Of a stretch of 64,000 nucleotides of DNA, positions 16,001-25,138 are shown in pieces (position 1 is the stretch's first letter; each line of letters opens with the position of its first letter). The notes under the pieces are model-generated. The model was not told the DNA's origin. It saw only the letters and a program-made list of their open reading frames with translations, and did no database searches. The stretch lies in NCBI RefSeq assembly GCF_007997015.1, contig NZ_VOSM01000005.1, positions 248,001 through 312,000 on the forward strand, given 5' to 3'. The position numbers and the translations under genes were made by a program. The DNA comes from Lujinxingia vulgaris (lineage in GTDB: Bacteria; Myxococcota_A; Bradymonadia; Bradymonadales; Bradymonadaceae).

Positions 16001-16450
16001 ATGAGTACTTCGCCGTGGTTTGACGACCCCTACCAGCTTTTTCGCCGAGAGCTACGCTCGATGATGGGCGGGCCCTCGAGCTTCCCCTTCCAGAGCCGAG
16101 ACGGGCAGACAGCGAGCCGCCGCACCATGGGCGTGTTCCCCCCGGTCAACATCTACGATAACGGCGACGCGTTTATGATCCGCGCGGAGATGCCCGGCAT
16201 CGATCGCGATTCGCTGGACGTAAGCTCCAAAGCCGATCAGGTGGTGATTCGCGGAGAGCGCACGCCAGAGCGCATGGACGATGCCGATGTGCATCGCCGC
16301 GAGCGCGACGCCGGCCAGTTCCGCCGCGCCATCACCCTGCCCCAGCCTATCGACGTCTCGAAGGTCGAGGCGACCTACACCAACGGGATTCTGGAGATCA
16401 TTGCGCCGCGCAAAGAAGATGCGCGACCGCGACGTATCACCATCAAATGA
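16001..16450 (+). CDS. Hsp20 / alpha-crystallin small heat-shock protein
   Basis: A 149-residue small heat-shock protein that would hold unfolding proteins in the cytoplasm. The alpha-crystallin domain spans about 45-149: PPVNIYDNGDAFMIRAEMPG, VIRGER, FRRAITLPQPIDVSKVEA and TNGILEIIAPR with the GIL-type motif. A Phe/Arg-rich N-terminal arm precedes it. GGAGG lies before the ATG. It is the first of two tandem Hsp20 genes. Confidence 0.93.
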   Translation: MSTSPWFDDPYQLFRRELRSMMGGPSSFPFQSRDGQTASRRTMGVFPPVNIYDNGDAFMIRAEMPGIDRDSLDVSSKADQVVIRGERTPERMDDADVHRRERDAGQFRRAITLPQPIDVSKVEATYTNGILEIIAPRKEDARPRRITIK

Positions 16451-16517
16451 TCCCGAGACGCTGATGACGGAGCGCTGATTGGCGCGGTGTATCACCCGAA
16501 CTTCAGGGAGGACGAAC

Positions 16518-16961
16518 ATGGCCCGTACAAGCAAAGGCACGACGAGCTCCAACGGCAACCCCCAGAGCACCAGCCAGGAGATCGCCGTTCACCATAAGGA
16601 AGAGTTGCAGGAGGCCGAAGGCACCCGCGAGGGAAGCTATTTTCGGCCCAACGTCGACATCTACGAGACCTCCAAAGCGCTGACGCTGGTGGCTGATGTG
16701 CCCGGCACCGCTGCGGAAGATTTTGAGATCGACCTGCGCGACAACCTGCTCACGATTGTGGGAAGCGTACGCGAGGTCGACCCGAGCTGGCAGCCCCTCT
16801 ACTCGGAGTACCGGGTGGGGCATTTCATGCGGCAGTTTCGCGTGGGCCAGCAGATCGATCAGACGAAGATCAGCGCTGAGATCACCGACGGGGTGCTCAA
16901 GCTGACGCTTCCAAAGGCTGAGAGCGCCAAACCGCGTAAGATTGAAGTGCGCACGGCGTGA
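16518..16961 (+). CDS. Second Hsp20 / alpha-crystallin protein
   Basis: A 147-residue Hsp20. The start MARTSKG at 16518 follows AGGGAGG. The N-terminal arm (about 1-40) is polar (Ser, Thr, Asn, Gln), unlike the first copy. The domain from about 42 shows RPNVDIYETSKALTLVADVPG, NLLTIVG, FMRQFRVGQQIDQTKISAE and DGVLKLTLPK. The two paralogues differ much in sequence, so this is an old pair that may form mixed oligomers. A strong terminator follows. Confidence 0.92.
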   Translation: MARTSKGTTSSNGNPQSTSQEIAVHHKEELQEAEGTREGSYFRPNVDIYETSKALTLVADVPGTAAEDFEIDLRDNLLTIVGSVREVDPSWQPLYSEYRVGHFMRQFRVGQQIDQTKISAEITDGVLKLTLPKAESAKPRKIEVRTA

Positions 16962-16998
16962 TCCAGGAGCAGTAACGCACCGGCAGGGTGCGTAGGGG

Positions 16999-17040
16999 TG
17001 AGCCCGGGCTGAAACAAGTCAGCCCGGGCTCGTTTTTCTT
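16999..17040 (+). terminator. Rho-independent terminator of the Hsp20 operon
   Basis: GAGCCCGGGCTGA (17000-17012), loop AACAAG, TCAGCCCGGGCTC (17019-17031), then a T run from 17033. A 13-base perfect stem. Confidence 0.92.
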
Positions 17041-17151
17041 GAGCTGGCGAGGCGATGGTCATCGCCTGGAGAATCTGCGAGACTTGCCCTTTGACCAGCC
17101 CGGGGCAGCAGCACGTCCCGCTGCCGCACGAACTCTGGACGGAGGTAAAGG

Positions 17152-18468
17152 GTGACGTCTCGCACACTGATCACAAGCAGCCGCCTGATCTTCTACGCAC
17201 TGGCCACCTCGCTGCTCACGCTCAACGGGTGCAGCTGCCACGACGAAGACGACTACTTCTGGGAGTTCGAAGAGCCCCCGATGGAGACGTCGATCGATGT
17301 AGGGCTTCCTCCCGACGATGCCGGCGAGCCGGATGAGGGCTTTGTGCCCATCGACGTGGGGGGTGAGCCGGAAGATCCGGAGGATTGGGACTGGGCGTTT
17401 CCCGATCCGGAGATCGAGCCGGAGCCGCCTGAGTGGGAGGAGACCGAGTGGCGCAGTGAGGTTGTGGCCGAGGGGCTGCCGAGGTCTTTCGCCAGCAACG
17501 ATCGCACCAGCGTGGTCGTCGACCGCCAGGGCACGGTTTGGCTGGGGTTCCATCGCTGCGCCGATCGTTTCTGCGCTGACCCGGAGCTCGTGGTGGCGCG
17601 CCGCCCGGTGGGTGGGTCGTGGTCCTACGAGTCGATCGATCGCCACGAGGGGCTCTTTGGCCTCTCGGTGATTCACGCCAACGAACCTCTGGCGGTCTAC
17701 CTCGACGCGCCCGACCAGAGCCTGGCGCTCGCCCAACGCCGCCCGGAGGGCGGCTGGCTCGTCGACCGGGTGGCTCAGGGGCGAGTGAGCGCGGCCGATG
17801 GCTTTGACATCACCCATGACCGGGCGCGGTATTATCTGAGTTATGCGCAGCAGAGCGCAGATCGCGTCGAGTTCTATACGTACAACACCGCCAACCCCAC
17901 CCCGCTGTGGCGGCGCCTGCGCGATCTTTCGCCAGCCACCTCGGCGGCGTTTGATGAAGGATTGAAGGCCGGCAACGCCCTGGACTTCTACCTGATTCAC
18001 CGGGGGATGGGCGCCAACTTCCAGATCTCGCGCTACGACGTAGGTGAAGACGCCTGGACGACCTCCCAGCGAGATTACACAACCCAGGTCAGCGCGCTGG
18101 TTTACCGCCAGAACGGGCAGCTCTGCGTGAGCGGCTCAGGCAACAGCGGGTTGGTCGTCGACTGCGGAGATTTCGAAGATCCGATCTCGCAACGCGAGTT
18201 CTTCAACAACGGCCAGACCTACTACCTCTCGTCGATGATCGAAGCTCGCGACCAGACGCTTTTTGTGGCCTACCACAACGCCGACGAGCAAGATCTGCGC
18301 ATCGCTCGAAGCGAGGAAGAGCGCTGGCAGTGGAGCTCCGAGCGCGTCTTTGAAGGCCCGACCTACGGCGTCTCCACCGCCATCGATCACCGCGACCACG
18401 TGTTGGTTTCGTACTACTACTGCCCGGGCGACACCTGTGAGGTGCGCCTGATGGAGCGCGTGCCTTAA
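17152..18468 (+). CDS. Lipoprotein with acidic linker and probable beta-propeller
   Basis: A 438-residue predicted lipoprotein. The GTG start at 17152 follows GGAGG. A signal with LTLNGC gives a lipid Cys near residue 27. Residues about 30-98 form an extreme Asp/Glu/Pro linker. The rest has repeated strands of the kind SVVVDRQGTVWLGF, ARYYLSYAQQ, LFVAYHNADEQDLRIARS and DHVLVSYYY, which suggests a sialidase- or propeller-like fold. I do not recognise an enzyme family. It is probably exposed at the cell surface. Confidence 0.7.
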   Translation: MTSRTLITSSRLIFYALATSLLTLNGCSCHDEDDYFWEFEEPPMETSIDVGLPPDDAGEPDEGFVPIDVGGEPEDPEDWDWAFPDPEIEPEPPEWEETEWRSEVVAEGLPRSFASNDRTSVVVDRQGTVWLGFHRCADRFCADPELVVARRPVGGSWSYESIDRHEGLFGLSVIHANEPLAVYLDAPDQSLALAQRRPEGGWLVDRVAQGRVSAADGFDITHDRARYYLSYAQQSADRVEFYTYNTANPTPLWRRLRDLSPATSAAFDEGLKAGNALDFYLIHRGMGANFQISRYDVGEDAWTTSQRDYTTQVSALVYRQNGQLCVSGSGNSGLVVDCGDFEDPISQREFFNNGQTYYLSSMIEARDQTLFVAYHNADEQDLRIARSEEERWQWSSERVFEGPTYGVSTAIDHRDHVLVSYYYCPGDTCEVRLMERVP

Positions 18469-18470
18469 CC

Positions 18471-19790
18471 TTGGAACCTTCCACTGCACTTGATTTTGGG
18501 ATGGTGCGTGCCGTCGCGGTAAGTCTGGCGCTGGGCGGCATCATCGGACTGGAGCGCCAGAGCCACCGGGAGCCGGAGAGCCCACTGGGGAGCGTGGGTG
18601 TGCGCACCTTCGCGTTGAGTTCGCTGCTGGGCACCGTCTCGGTGATCGCGCAGAACATCCTGCCGGGGCTTCCCTATGTGGTGGGGCTGGGCTATTTCGC
18701 GTTGCTCGTGGCTTTTTTCTGGCATGAGCGCCGCGCCACCGAGCATGAGGTGGGCATCACCACGCAGATCTCGGCGATGGTGGTCTTTGTGCTGGGTGTG
18801 CTGGTGCCGAGCATGCCGATGGTGGCCGCGTCGATCGCGGTGATCGTGGCCATTGTGCTCTCGCTCAAGCGCCACACCACGACCTTTGTGCACCTGCTCA
18901 CGCCGGCGGAGATCGTCTCCACTATGAAGTTCTTGCTGGTGACGGTGGTGCTGCTGCCGCTCTTGCCCGACCAGCCGGTGGATCCCTGGGGGATCTATAA
19001 CCTGCGCGAAATCTGGCTTTTGGTGGTGCTGATCAGCGGGATCAGCTTTCTGGGCTATTTTGCGATTCGCTTTCTGGGCACAAGCCGCGGGCTGGTCCTC
19101 ACCGGGGTGCTCGGCGGGATGGCATCAAGCACAGCGGTGGCGCTGGCGATGTCGCGTCAGGTGCATCAGAACCCGCGCTCGCGCACGGTGCTCTTATCGG
19201 CGGCTTTTGCGATCATGCTGGCCAACGCCTTCATGTTCGCGCGGGTGACCGTGGCGGTGGCGGTGGTGAACCTGGAGCTGGTCAAGACGCTGTGGTTGCC
19301 CTTTGTGCTCATGGCGATCCCGGGCTCGGTGGTCGCCGGGCTGCTCTGGGTCACCCTGGTCAGCCATGTGCGCGATCGCCCCGAGGGTCGCGATGAGCCG
19401 GCGACGCTCGATGAGGGAATGGCGCTGGAGATCCGCAACCCCTTTGAGCTTGTGCCGGCGCTGAAGTTCGCGCTCTTGCTGGTGGTGATCATCGGCGTGG
19501 CCAAGGGGGTTGGCCAGATCTACGGCTCGCAGGTGATCTACCTCACCGCAATCTTCGGCGGTCTGGCCGAGACCAACGCCATCAGCCTGGCAGTCGCGCG
19601 AATGGAGGCCGGCGGCGAGTTGAGCGCGGCGCTGGCCACCCAGGCCATTGTCATTGCGATCCTGACCAACAGCCTGGTCAAAGCGATCATGAGCGCCATC
19701 ATCGGCTCTCGCCGCCTGGGGGCCTATGTGGCGATGGGGCTTGCGCCGATCATGGCGGTGGGGCTGCTGGCGGCGTTTTTGCTGCTCTGA
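18471..19790 (+). CDS. MgtC/SapB family membrane protein with DUF4010
   Basis: A 439-residue integral membrane protein with about 12 predicted helices. The N-terminal third is an MgtC/SapB domain (LALGGIIGLERQSH, SVGVRTFALSSLLGTV). The C-terminal two thirds are DUF4010 (GVLGGMASSTAVALAMSR and IFGGLAETNAISLAVARM). Such long MgtC proteins are common, but their transport or regulatory role is not known. The start is taken as TTG at 18471, two bases after the previous stop; an inner ATG at 18501 would remove only ten residues. Confidence 0.87.
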   Translation: MEPSTALDFGMVRAVAVSLALGGIIGLERQSHREPESPLGSVGVRTFALSSLLGTVSVIAQNILPGLPYVVGLGYFALLVAFFWHERRATEHEVGITTQISAMVVFVLGVLVPSMPMVAASIAVIVAIVLSLKRHTTTFVHLLTPAEIVSTMKFLLVTVVLLPLLPDQPVDPWGIYNLREIWLLVVLISGISFLGYFAIRFLGTSRGLVLTGVLGGMASSTAVALAMSRQVHQNPRSRTVLLSAAFAIMLANAFMFARVTVAVAVVNLELVKTLWLPFVLMAIPGSVVAGLLWVTLVSHVRDRPEGRDEPATLDEGMALEIRNPFELVPALKFALLLVVIIGVAKGVGQIYGSQVIYLTAIFGGLAETNAISLAVARMEAGGELSAALATQAIVIAILTNSLVKAIMSAIIGSRRLGAYVAMGLAPIMAVGLLAAFLLL

Positions 19791-19791
19791 T

Positions 19792-21207
19792 TCAACGCGC
19801 GGCGGGCTGCTGTTCTGCAGCATCGAGCATGGCTTCGTAGAGTTCCTGCCCGGAGATGTTGCGTACCTGTGCGACCCTCTCGGCGATTGCCACCTTCTCT
19901 TCCACCTGTCGCTTGAGCTCGTCGAGGGGGGCGAGCCCCACGACCCGCTGGCCGTTGATGAAGGTGGTGGGGATGCCGACCACGTCGAGCTCGATGGCCA
20001 GGCGCTGGTCGGCGGCGAGGCGCGCACGGCTCTCGTCGGAGTTGACGCGCTCAGGGTCGACGCCGAGTTCTTTGAGTTTTGCGTCGATGCGCTCAAGCAA
20101 CTCGGGCCCCTGCGACCAGGCATCCTCCGGGAGTTCGGCCAGCCAGCTCAGGAATTGCTGGCCGCGGGCGGCGTCATCGTGTGAAGCCGCAGCGAGCGCG
20201 CGGTGGGCAAAGGCCAGCACCTCGTCATCGCTGTGCGGAAGTTGAAAGGTCACCACGCGGATGCGTTGCGGATCGCCGGCCTGAAGCTCCGCCAGACGGC
20301 GATGCATCTCCACGCTGGGCTCAGAGCCCAGGCTGTGGAAGTGGGCGATCTGCACCAGCGCCTCATCATCGTCGCCGAGCACCGGGCGGCCGGGTTGGTA
20401 CACGGGCACGCGCGCGATGCGAGCCTGCGCGCTCTCCTGCTCGGCCTGGGCGGCCTGGGCCTGCTGTGAACGCGGCAGGAGCGCCCGAACGCTGTGGGCG
20501 TACACCTCCTCACGCTTCATCTCACCATCTTCCACCGCGCCCCGGGTGGCCTCGCCAACATCATAGATCGCGCGCATGTAGACCGCGGGGGGCTGCGCGC
20601 CGGGGATGTAGCCACCGTTGATGTAGACGGCGGGCACCGCCTCAAGCCCGAGTTCCTCGGCCAGAGCCTCATCGCGGGCGACGCGCTCGTGGAGCTTCGG
20701 GTCGGCCAGGTCGCGCTCGAACTTCTCAACATCCAGGTCCAGCTCGCCGGCCAGGCGGCGCAGCTCGGCCTGCGGGTTGCCCTCACGAAGCTCGGCGGCG
20801 CGGTCAAAGAGCAGGTCGTGCATCTCCCAGAACTTGCCCTGCTCCCTTGCCGCCTCACTGGCCCGGGCAAAGAGTCGGGCGTGGGGATGGGAGTCCAGCG
20901 GTACGTGTTTGAAGACCAGGCGCGCGCGCCCCTGCGGCTGCTCAGCGAGCACCTGATCGAGCGTAGCGGCGAGTCGCCCGCAGAAGGGACACTGAAAATC
21001 GCCAAAGACGACGAGGGTGACCCAGGCGTCGGCGGCGCCCCGGATGGGGCTATCGCCCACGGGCAAGAGCTCGCTATCAACCATCGCGATGGTCGGCTGC
21101 TCCGCAGCGCTCTGCTCCTGAACGTCGGCCGGTTGCGTGGTGCCGCATGCGCTAAGAGTCAGCGCAAGCGCCAGAAGACCACTTCGGAGTTCAAACCCAT
21201 ATCGCAT
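19792..21207 (-). CDS. Lipoprotein with two DsbA-like thioredoxin domains, the second without CXXC
   Basis: A 471-residue lipoprotein (Cys21 in LTLSACG). The ATG at 21207 is favoured over the adjacent one at 21210 because AAAGGAGAT then has normal spacing. Domain 1 (about 40-235) has the redox motif CPFC at 73-76 and a cis-proline region AVPAVYING. Domain 2 (about 265-470) has HSLG at 291-294 where CXXC should be, yet keeps GIPTTFINGQRVVG, so it has probably lost redox activity and may serve binding. DsbA-like domains make, break or rearrange disulfides outside the cytoplasm. It is last of three related genes on this strand. Confidence 0.87.
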   Translation of the reverse strand: MRYGFELRSGLLALALTLSACGTTQPADVQEQSAAEQPTIAMVDSELLPVGDSPIRGAADAWVTLVVFGDFQCPFCGRLAATLDQVLAEQPQGRARLVFKHVPLDSHPHARLFARASEAAREQGKFWEMHDLLFDRAAELREGNPQAELRRLAGELDLDVEKFERDLADPKLHERVARDEALAEELGLEAVPAVYINGGYIPGAQPPAVYMRAIYDVGEATRGAVEDGEMKREEVYAHSVRALLPRSQQAQAAQAEQESAQARIARVPVYQPGRPVLGDDDEALVQIAHFHSLGSEPSVEMHRRLAELQAGDPQRIRVVTFQLPHSDDEVLAFAHRALAAASHDDAARGQQFLSWLAELPEDAWSQGPELLERIDAKLKELGVDPERVNSDESRARLAADQRLAIELDVVGIPTTFINGQRVVGLAPLDELKRQVEEKVAIAERVAQVRNISGQELYEAMLDAAEQQPAAR

Positions 21208-21277
21208 CATATCTCCTTTCACGTTCGGACAGCGGTCCATCTTCCCGAGAATCGTGCCGGCAGGGGACCGACGACCA

Positions 21278-22717
21278 TCATTCGCCAGCCGATGCCAGGC
21301 GATCTTCGATCAGACGCTCGTACAGCGCCTCACTGTCCAGTTCGGGGTGCTGGTCGCTGAGGGCCTGAGCGCGTGCGATCTCATCGTCGATAATGGCCGC
21401 AAAGGCCTCCAGGGGCTGGGCGCCGACGATCAGGCGCCCGTTGATGATGAAAGAGGGAGTTCCGCGCACGCCGGCGCTCAGGCCCTGTTCTTGCTGGCGC
21501 GAAACGCGCTCGGCGACCGCTTCATCCTGCAGCGCGGCGGTAAACGCAGCGAGGTCGAGTTGCAGCTCATTGGCGAGCTTTTCGATGAGTTCGGGGCCAA
21601 GTTCGCCCTGGCGCGCGTAAATGGCGTCGCGCATCTCCCAGCCCTTGCCCTGCTCCTGAGCGGCGACGACTGCCCGGGCAGCAAGTTCGCTATGCTCTTG
21701 AAATCCAAGGGGAAAATGTTTGAAGACCACGCGCAACTTCTCGCCATAACGTTCTTTGAGCTGCGCGAGGGTGGGGACGGCGCGGGCGCAGAAGGGGCAC
21801 TGCAGGCTGGAGAACTCCACGATGGTGACCAGGAAGTCGTCGCCGGGTTGGTGGATGAGCTCGTCGCCGTCGACGGGCATTGCGACGAATTGCGGGGCGG
21901 GCTGCTGAGCGCGGGCGGCTTCCTCGCGGGCTTGCTCGGCCTGCTCGCGAGCCTGAATCTGCGCGAGCTCCACCGAGCGCGCGTAGCGTTCGGAGGCAGG
22001 CACGCCTTCGGCCTCGAGCAGGGCGTGGCGCTCCAGGGCGCGGGCGATGGCGGCGTCGAAGACCTCGCGGGGCTGCGCGCCGCGCACCGGCTCACCGTTG
22101 ATCACAAAGGTCGGTGTGCCCTGGATGCCGAGCTCGCCGGCGAGCTCCACGTCGCGCTGGATTCGCGCATCGAGGGCGATTTGGTTGGCCAGGGCTGCAG
22201 CGTAGCGTTGCTCATCGAGACCGATGCGCGCGGCGAGCTCTTTGCCAGCCGCCTCTGCGCCGATCTCGCCCATGGTGCGCTGGCTGGCGTAGAGGCTGTC
22301 GACCATCGGCCAGAAAGCGCCCTGCTCGCCGGCGGCCTCGGCGGCCAGAGCGGCCGGGCGCGACTCCTGCTGAAAAGGCAGCGGGAGGTGCTTGTACACA
22401 AGCTGCACTTCCTGCGGGTAGGCCTCCAGTAGCTCGACGATCGTCTGGCGAGCGCGGGCCGAGTAGGGGCATTGCAGGCTGGAGAACTCCACGATGACCA
22501 CCGGGGCGTGTGGGTTGCCCTGGCGGGGGCTCTCGCCAAGGGGGACCAGCTCGCTCTGCTGCCAGGCAGGCGCCGCCGGGGTCTCGGTGGTTGCCGGGGT
22601 GGCGGCGCAGCCGACCGCGAGAAGTATCGCGACCAGCGCGGCGCACAGGGCCGCGCCAGAGGTCGTTGTTTTATGCGGGTAAGAGAGGGTTGGCATGCGC
22701 ATCTTCTTCTCAATCAT
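21278..22717 (-). CDS. Lipoprotein with two DsbA-like thioredoxin domains, first active site CPYS
   Basis: A 479-residue predicted lipoprotein, with Cys37 in LLAVGC. The start is taken at 22717; an inner ATG at 22702 is as good. Domain 1 (about 55-235) has CPYS at 83-86, so the second active-site Cys is Ser. Domain 2 (about 280-479) has an intact CPFC at 307-310. Both keep the cis-proline loop (GTPTFVINGEPV and GTPSFIINGRLI). A CXXS site can form mixed disulfides but not close its own, as in some isomerase or trapping thioredoxins. A helical Gln/Glu/Ala linker joins the domains. It lies 70 bases before the next paralogue. Confidence 0.88.
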   Translation of the reverse strand: MIEKKMRMPTLSYPHKTTTSGAALCAALVAILLAVGCAATPATTETPAAPAWQQSELVPLGESPRQGNPHAPVVIVEFSSLQCPYSARARQTIVELLEAYPQEVQLVYKHLPLPFQQESRPAALAAEAAGEQGAFWPMVDSLYASQRTMGEIGAEAAGKELAARIGLDEQRYAAALANQIALDARIQRDVELAGELGIQGTPTFVINGEPVRGAQPREVFDAAIARALERHALLEAEGVPASERYARSVELAQIQAREQAEQAREEAARAQQPAPQFVAMPVDGDELIHQPGDDFLVTIVEFSSLQCPFCARAVPTLAQLKERYGEKLRVVFKHFPLGFQEHSELAARAVVAAQEQGKGWEMRDAIYARQGELGPELIEKLANELQLDLAAFTAALQDEAVAERVSRQQEQGLSAGVRGTPSFIINGRLIVGAQPLEAFAAIIDDEIARAQALSDQHPELDSEALYERLIEDRLASAGE

Positions 22718-22845
22718 TGGGTGGACGCCTTGAAGGCATCGCAACATTGTCGTCGTCGCGGATCGTGGTAGCACGGGCAGCTGCGCTGGCAAAAGTCGCG
22801 CGTCGCGCGGGCTCGACCCGGAGGTGGTCCGAGCTCCGACTATCC

Positions 22846-22879
22846 AAAAAAAACGCCGCCTCCCGATTGGGAGGCGGCG
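22846..22879 (-). terminator. Rho-independent terminator after the triple DsbA gene
   Basis: On the minus strand CGCCGCCTCCC, loop AATC, GGGAGGCGGCG, then a run of eight T. It separates the triple-domain gene from the two double-domain genes, so those two need their own promoter. Confidence 0.9.
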
Positions 22880-22925
22880 TGTGTTGCGACGCGTCGGACC
22901 GCCGAAGGTTCGGCGGTCACACGAC

Positions 22926-24920
22926 TTAGCCTTCGAGCTCAGCGTCGATCAGCTCTTTGAACTTCTCAAAGGGCTGCGCGCCGGTGACTCGGGTGCCGTT
23001 GACGAAGAACGCCGGGGTGCCGGTCACGCCGACCGAGCGACCTTCTTCGGACTCGTCTTTGACCTGCTGCGCGATGGCGGGATCTTCGAAGTCCGCCTTG
23101 AACTTGTCCATGTTCAGGCCAAGCTCACCGGCGAGGCGATCCCAGAGGCCGTCTTCGCGGAAGCTACGCTGGTTTTCGTAGAGCAGGTGGTACATCTCCC
23201 AGAACTTGCCCTGCTTGCCGGCGGCAAGCGCCGCGCGGGCGGCCGGCTCGCTCTGAGCCTGGAAGGGAAGCGGGAAGTTCTTGTAAACCACGCGCACCTT
23301 GTCGCCATACTCTTCCTTGACGCGATCCAGGGTCTCGGCGCCGCGGGCGCAGAAGGGGCACTGGAAGCTGGAGAATTCGTAGATGGTGACCGGGGCGTTG
23401 GCCGGGCCGTAGGTGTGGGAGTTGCCCACCGAGAGGGCGTCGTCATCGATCTTGGGCGCGGGAGCTGCGGGACGCTCCGGAGCAGCAGGAGCAGCTTCGG
23501 CAACGTTCTCTTTGTTGTACTCGACCACGGCCTCGTAGAGGGCGTCGCCGGAGAGGTTACGGTCGGACTTGATCTTCTCGGCGATCTCGACCTGCTTCTT
23601 GACGTGATCTTCGAAGACAGCCAGGGGCTGCGCACCGACGACCTTGATGCCGTTGACCAGGAAGCCCGGGGTACCGCGGATGCCGGCAGACTGGCCGTCA
23701 CGCTGGGCCTGCTTGACGATCTCGGCGGTGGCCGGAGCGGCGTAGTCAGCCTTGAACTTGTCCATGTTCAGACCAAGCTGGCCGGCGAGCTCTTCGAACT
23801 TCGCTTCACCCAGCGCGCGCTGGTTGTCGTAAAGCAGCTCGTACATCTCCCAGAACTTGCCCTGGTTACCGGCGGCGACAGACGCGCGCGCGGCCGGCTC
23901 ACTCTGCTGCTGGAAGCCAAGCGGGAAGTGCTTGAAGACCACGCGGACCTGGTTGGGGTACTTCTCAACCAGCTGCTTGATGGTCTCGGAGCCGCGAGCG
24001 CAGAAGGGGCACTGGAAGCTGGAGAATTCCATGATGGTCACAAGCGCCTGATCGGCGCTGGCGCCCTTGGTGTAGTCAGCGTCACGCACCGGAACCATGT
24101 GCACTTCGGTGGCGGGCTCAGGCTGGCGCTCAGCCTGCTGAGGGGCGGGCGCGCTCTTGAAGTTCTTGTCGACCATCGCCGCGTAGATGCCGTCACGGCT
24201 GGTGCCGGCGGCCAGCATCTCTTCGACTTCGCCGAGCTGCTTCTTAACGATCTCTTCGAAGCGGGCCAGGGGCTGGGCGCCGTTGACGACTTCGCCGTTG
24301 ACGAAGAAGTGCGGGGTGCCGCGAACGCCCAGGCTCTCACCGAGCTTCTGGTCTTCGTCGATGGTGGCGACGATGGCGGGATCGTCGTAGTCAGCCTTGA
24401 ACTTCTCGACGTCCATGCCGAGCTCAGCAGCGTACTTCGCGCCAAGATCTTTGACGTCGCCGGAGCGGTAGGCCTGAAGGTCGCTGAACATCTTCTCCTT
24501 CATCTCCCAGAACTTGCCCTGGCGCTCGGCGGCCATCACGACGCGCGCGCCGTCTTTGGCCTGAGCCTGGAAGGAGAGGGGGAAGTTCTTGAAGACCAGG
24601 CGCACGTCGTTGGGGTACTTGTCGGCCAGCTCCTTGAGCGTGCCAGCGGCGCGACCACAGAAGGGGCACTGCATGCTGGTGAACTCAACGATGGTGACCG
24701 GCGCGTTGGCCGGGCCGTAGGTGGGGCTGTCGCCCACCGGGATCTTGGCGCTGTCTTTGCCAGCGTTCGCGCTGGACGCGACGGCGGCGCCGGGGGCATC
24801 ACCCGCGGTGGGGGTGACGTTGTTTTTGCCGATAAAGAAGCCGATGCCGAGGCAAATCACGGCGACGGCGATGAGCATCAGCGCACCTACGCCGTTGCTC
24901 TGTTGGGAATGTCCTGCCAT
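22926..24920 (-). CDS. Membrane-anchored protein with three tandem DsbA-like thioredoxin domains
   Basis: A 664-residue protein. The ATG at 24920 has AGGAG upstream. One N-terminal membrane helix (about 12-31) followed by GKNN makes it an anchored periplasmic protein, not a lipoprotein. Three DsbA-like domains follow with CPFC at 85-88, 304-307 and 521-524, each with FWEM and a cis-proline loop (GTPHFFVNG, GTPGFLVNG, GTPAFFVNG). Pro/Ala/Glu linkers separate them. The domains resemble each other closely in layout, which points to internal duplication. Single- or double-domain forms are usual in the family; three in one chain is uncommon. Confidence 0.9.
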   Translation of the reverse strand: MAGHSQQSNGVGALMLIAVAVICLGIGFFIGKNNVTPTAGDAPGAAVASSANAGKDSAKIPVGDSPTYGPANAPVTIVEFTSMQCPFCGRAAGTLKELADKYPNDVRLVFKNFPLSFQAQAKDGARVVMAAERQGKFWEMKEKMFSDLQAYRSGDVKDLGAKYAAELGMDVEKFKADYDDPAIVATIDEDQKLGESLGVRGTPHFFVNGEVVNGAQPLARFEEIVKKQLGEVEEMLAAGTSRDGIYAAMVDKNFKSAPAPQQAERQPEPATEVHMVPVRDADYTKGASADQALVTIMEFSSFQCPFCARGSETIKQLVEKYPNQVRVVFKHFPLGFQQQSEPAARASVAAGNQGKFWEMYELLYDNQRALGEAKFEELAGQLGLNMDKFKADYAAPATAEIVKQAQRDGQSAGIRGTPGFLVNGIKVVGAQPLAVFEDHVKKQVEIAEKIKSDRNLSGDALYEAVVEYNKENVAEAAPAAPERPAAPAPKIDDDALSVGNSHTYGPANAPVTIYEFSSFQCPFCARGAETLDRVKEEYGDKVRVVYKNFPLPFQAQSEPAARAALAAGKQGKFWEMYHLLYENQRSFREDGLWDRLAGELGLNMDKFKADFEDPAIAQQVKDESEEGRSVGVTGTPAFFVNGTRVTGAQPFEKFKELIDAELEG

Positions 24921-25138
24921 GGGTCTACTCCTGATGTTCAGGTTTGGGGGTAAGTCGGGCGCAGCGCACAACTCACCGAATCGTGAAACAAACACGTGTT
25001 GATACGTAAGCATTCAAGCCGCGATGCGGCCACAGCGTGTGCGGGCGCAGGTTGTTACACAGCGCGCGCGCAGGCTCAAGCGTCAAACGCAATGCAGGGC
25101 GTTTGAGGCGCAGGCCGAATTCAGGCTGTGGGGGCGGC

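Noticed and set aside
22824..24953. A 709-codon open frame on the plus strand
   Set aside because: It lies opposite the triple DsbA gene. Its sequence is a low-information shadow rich in Leu, Gly, Val and Asp, while the minus strand has clear domains.
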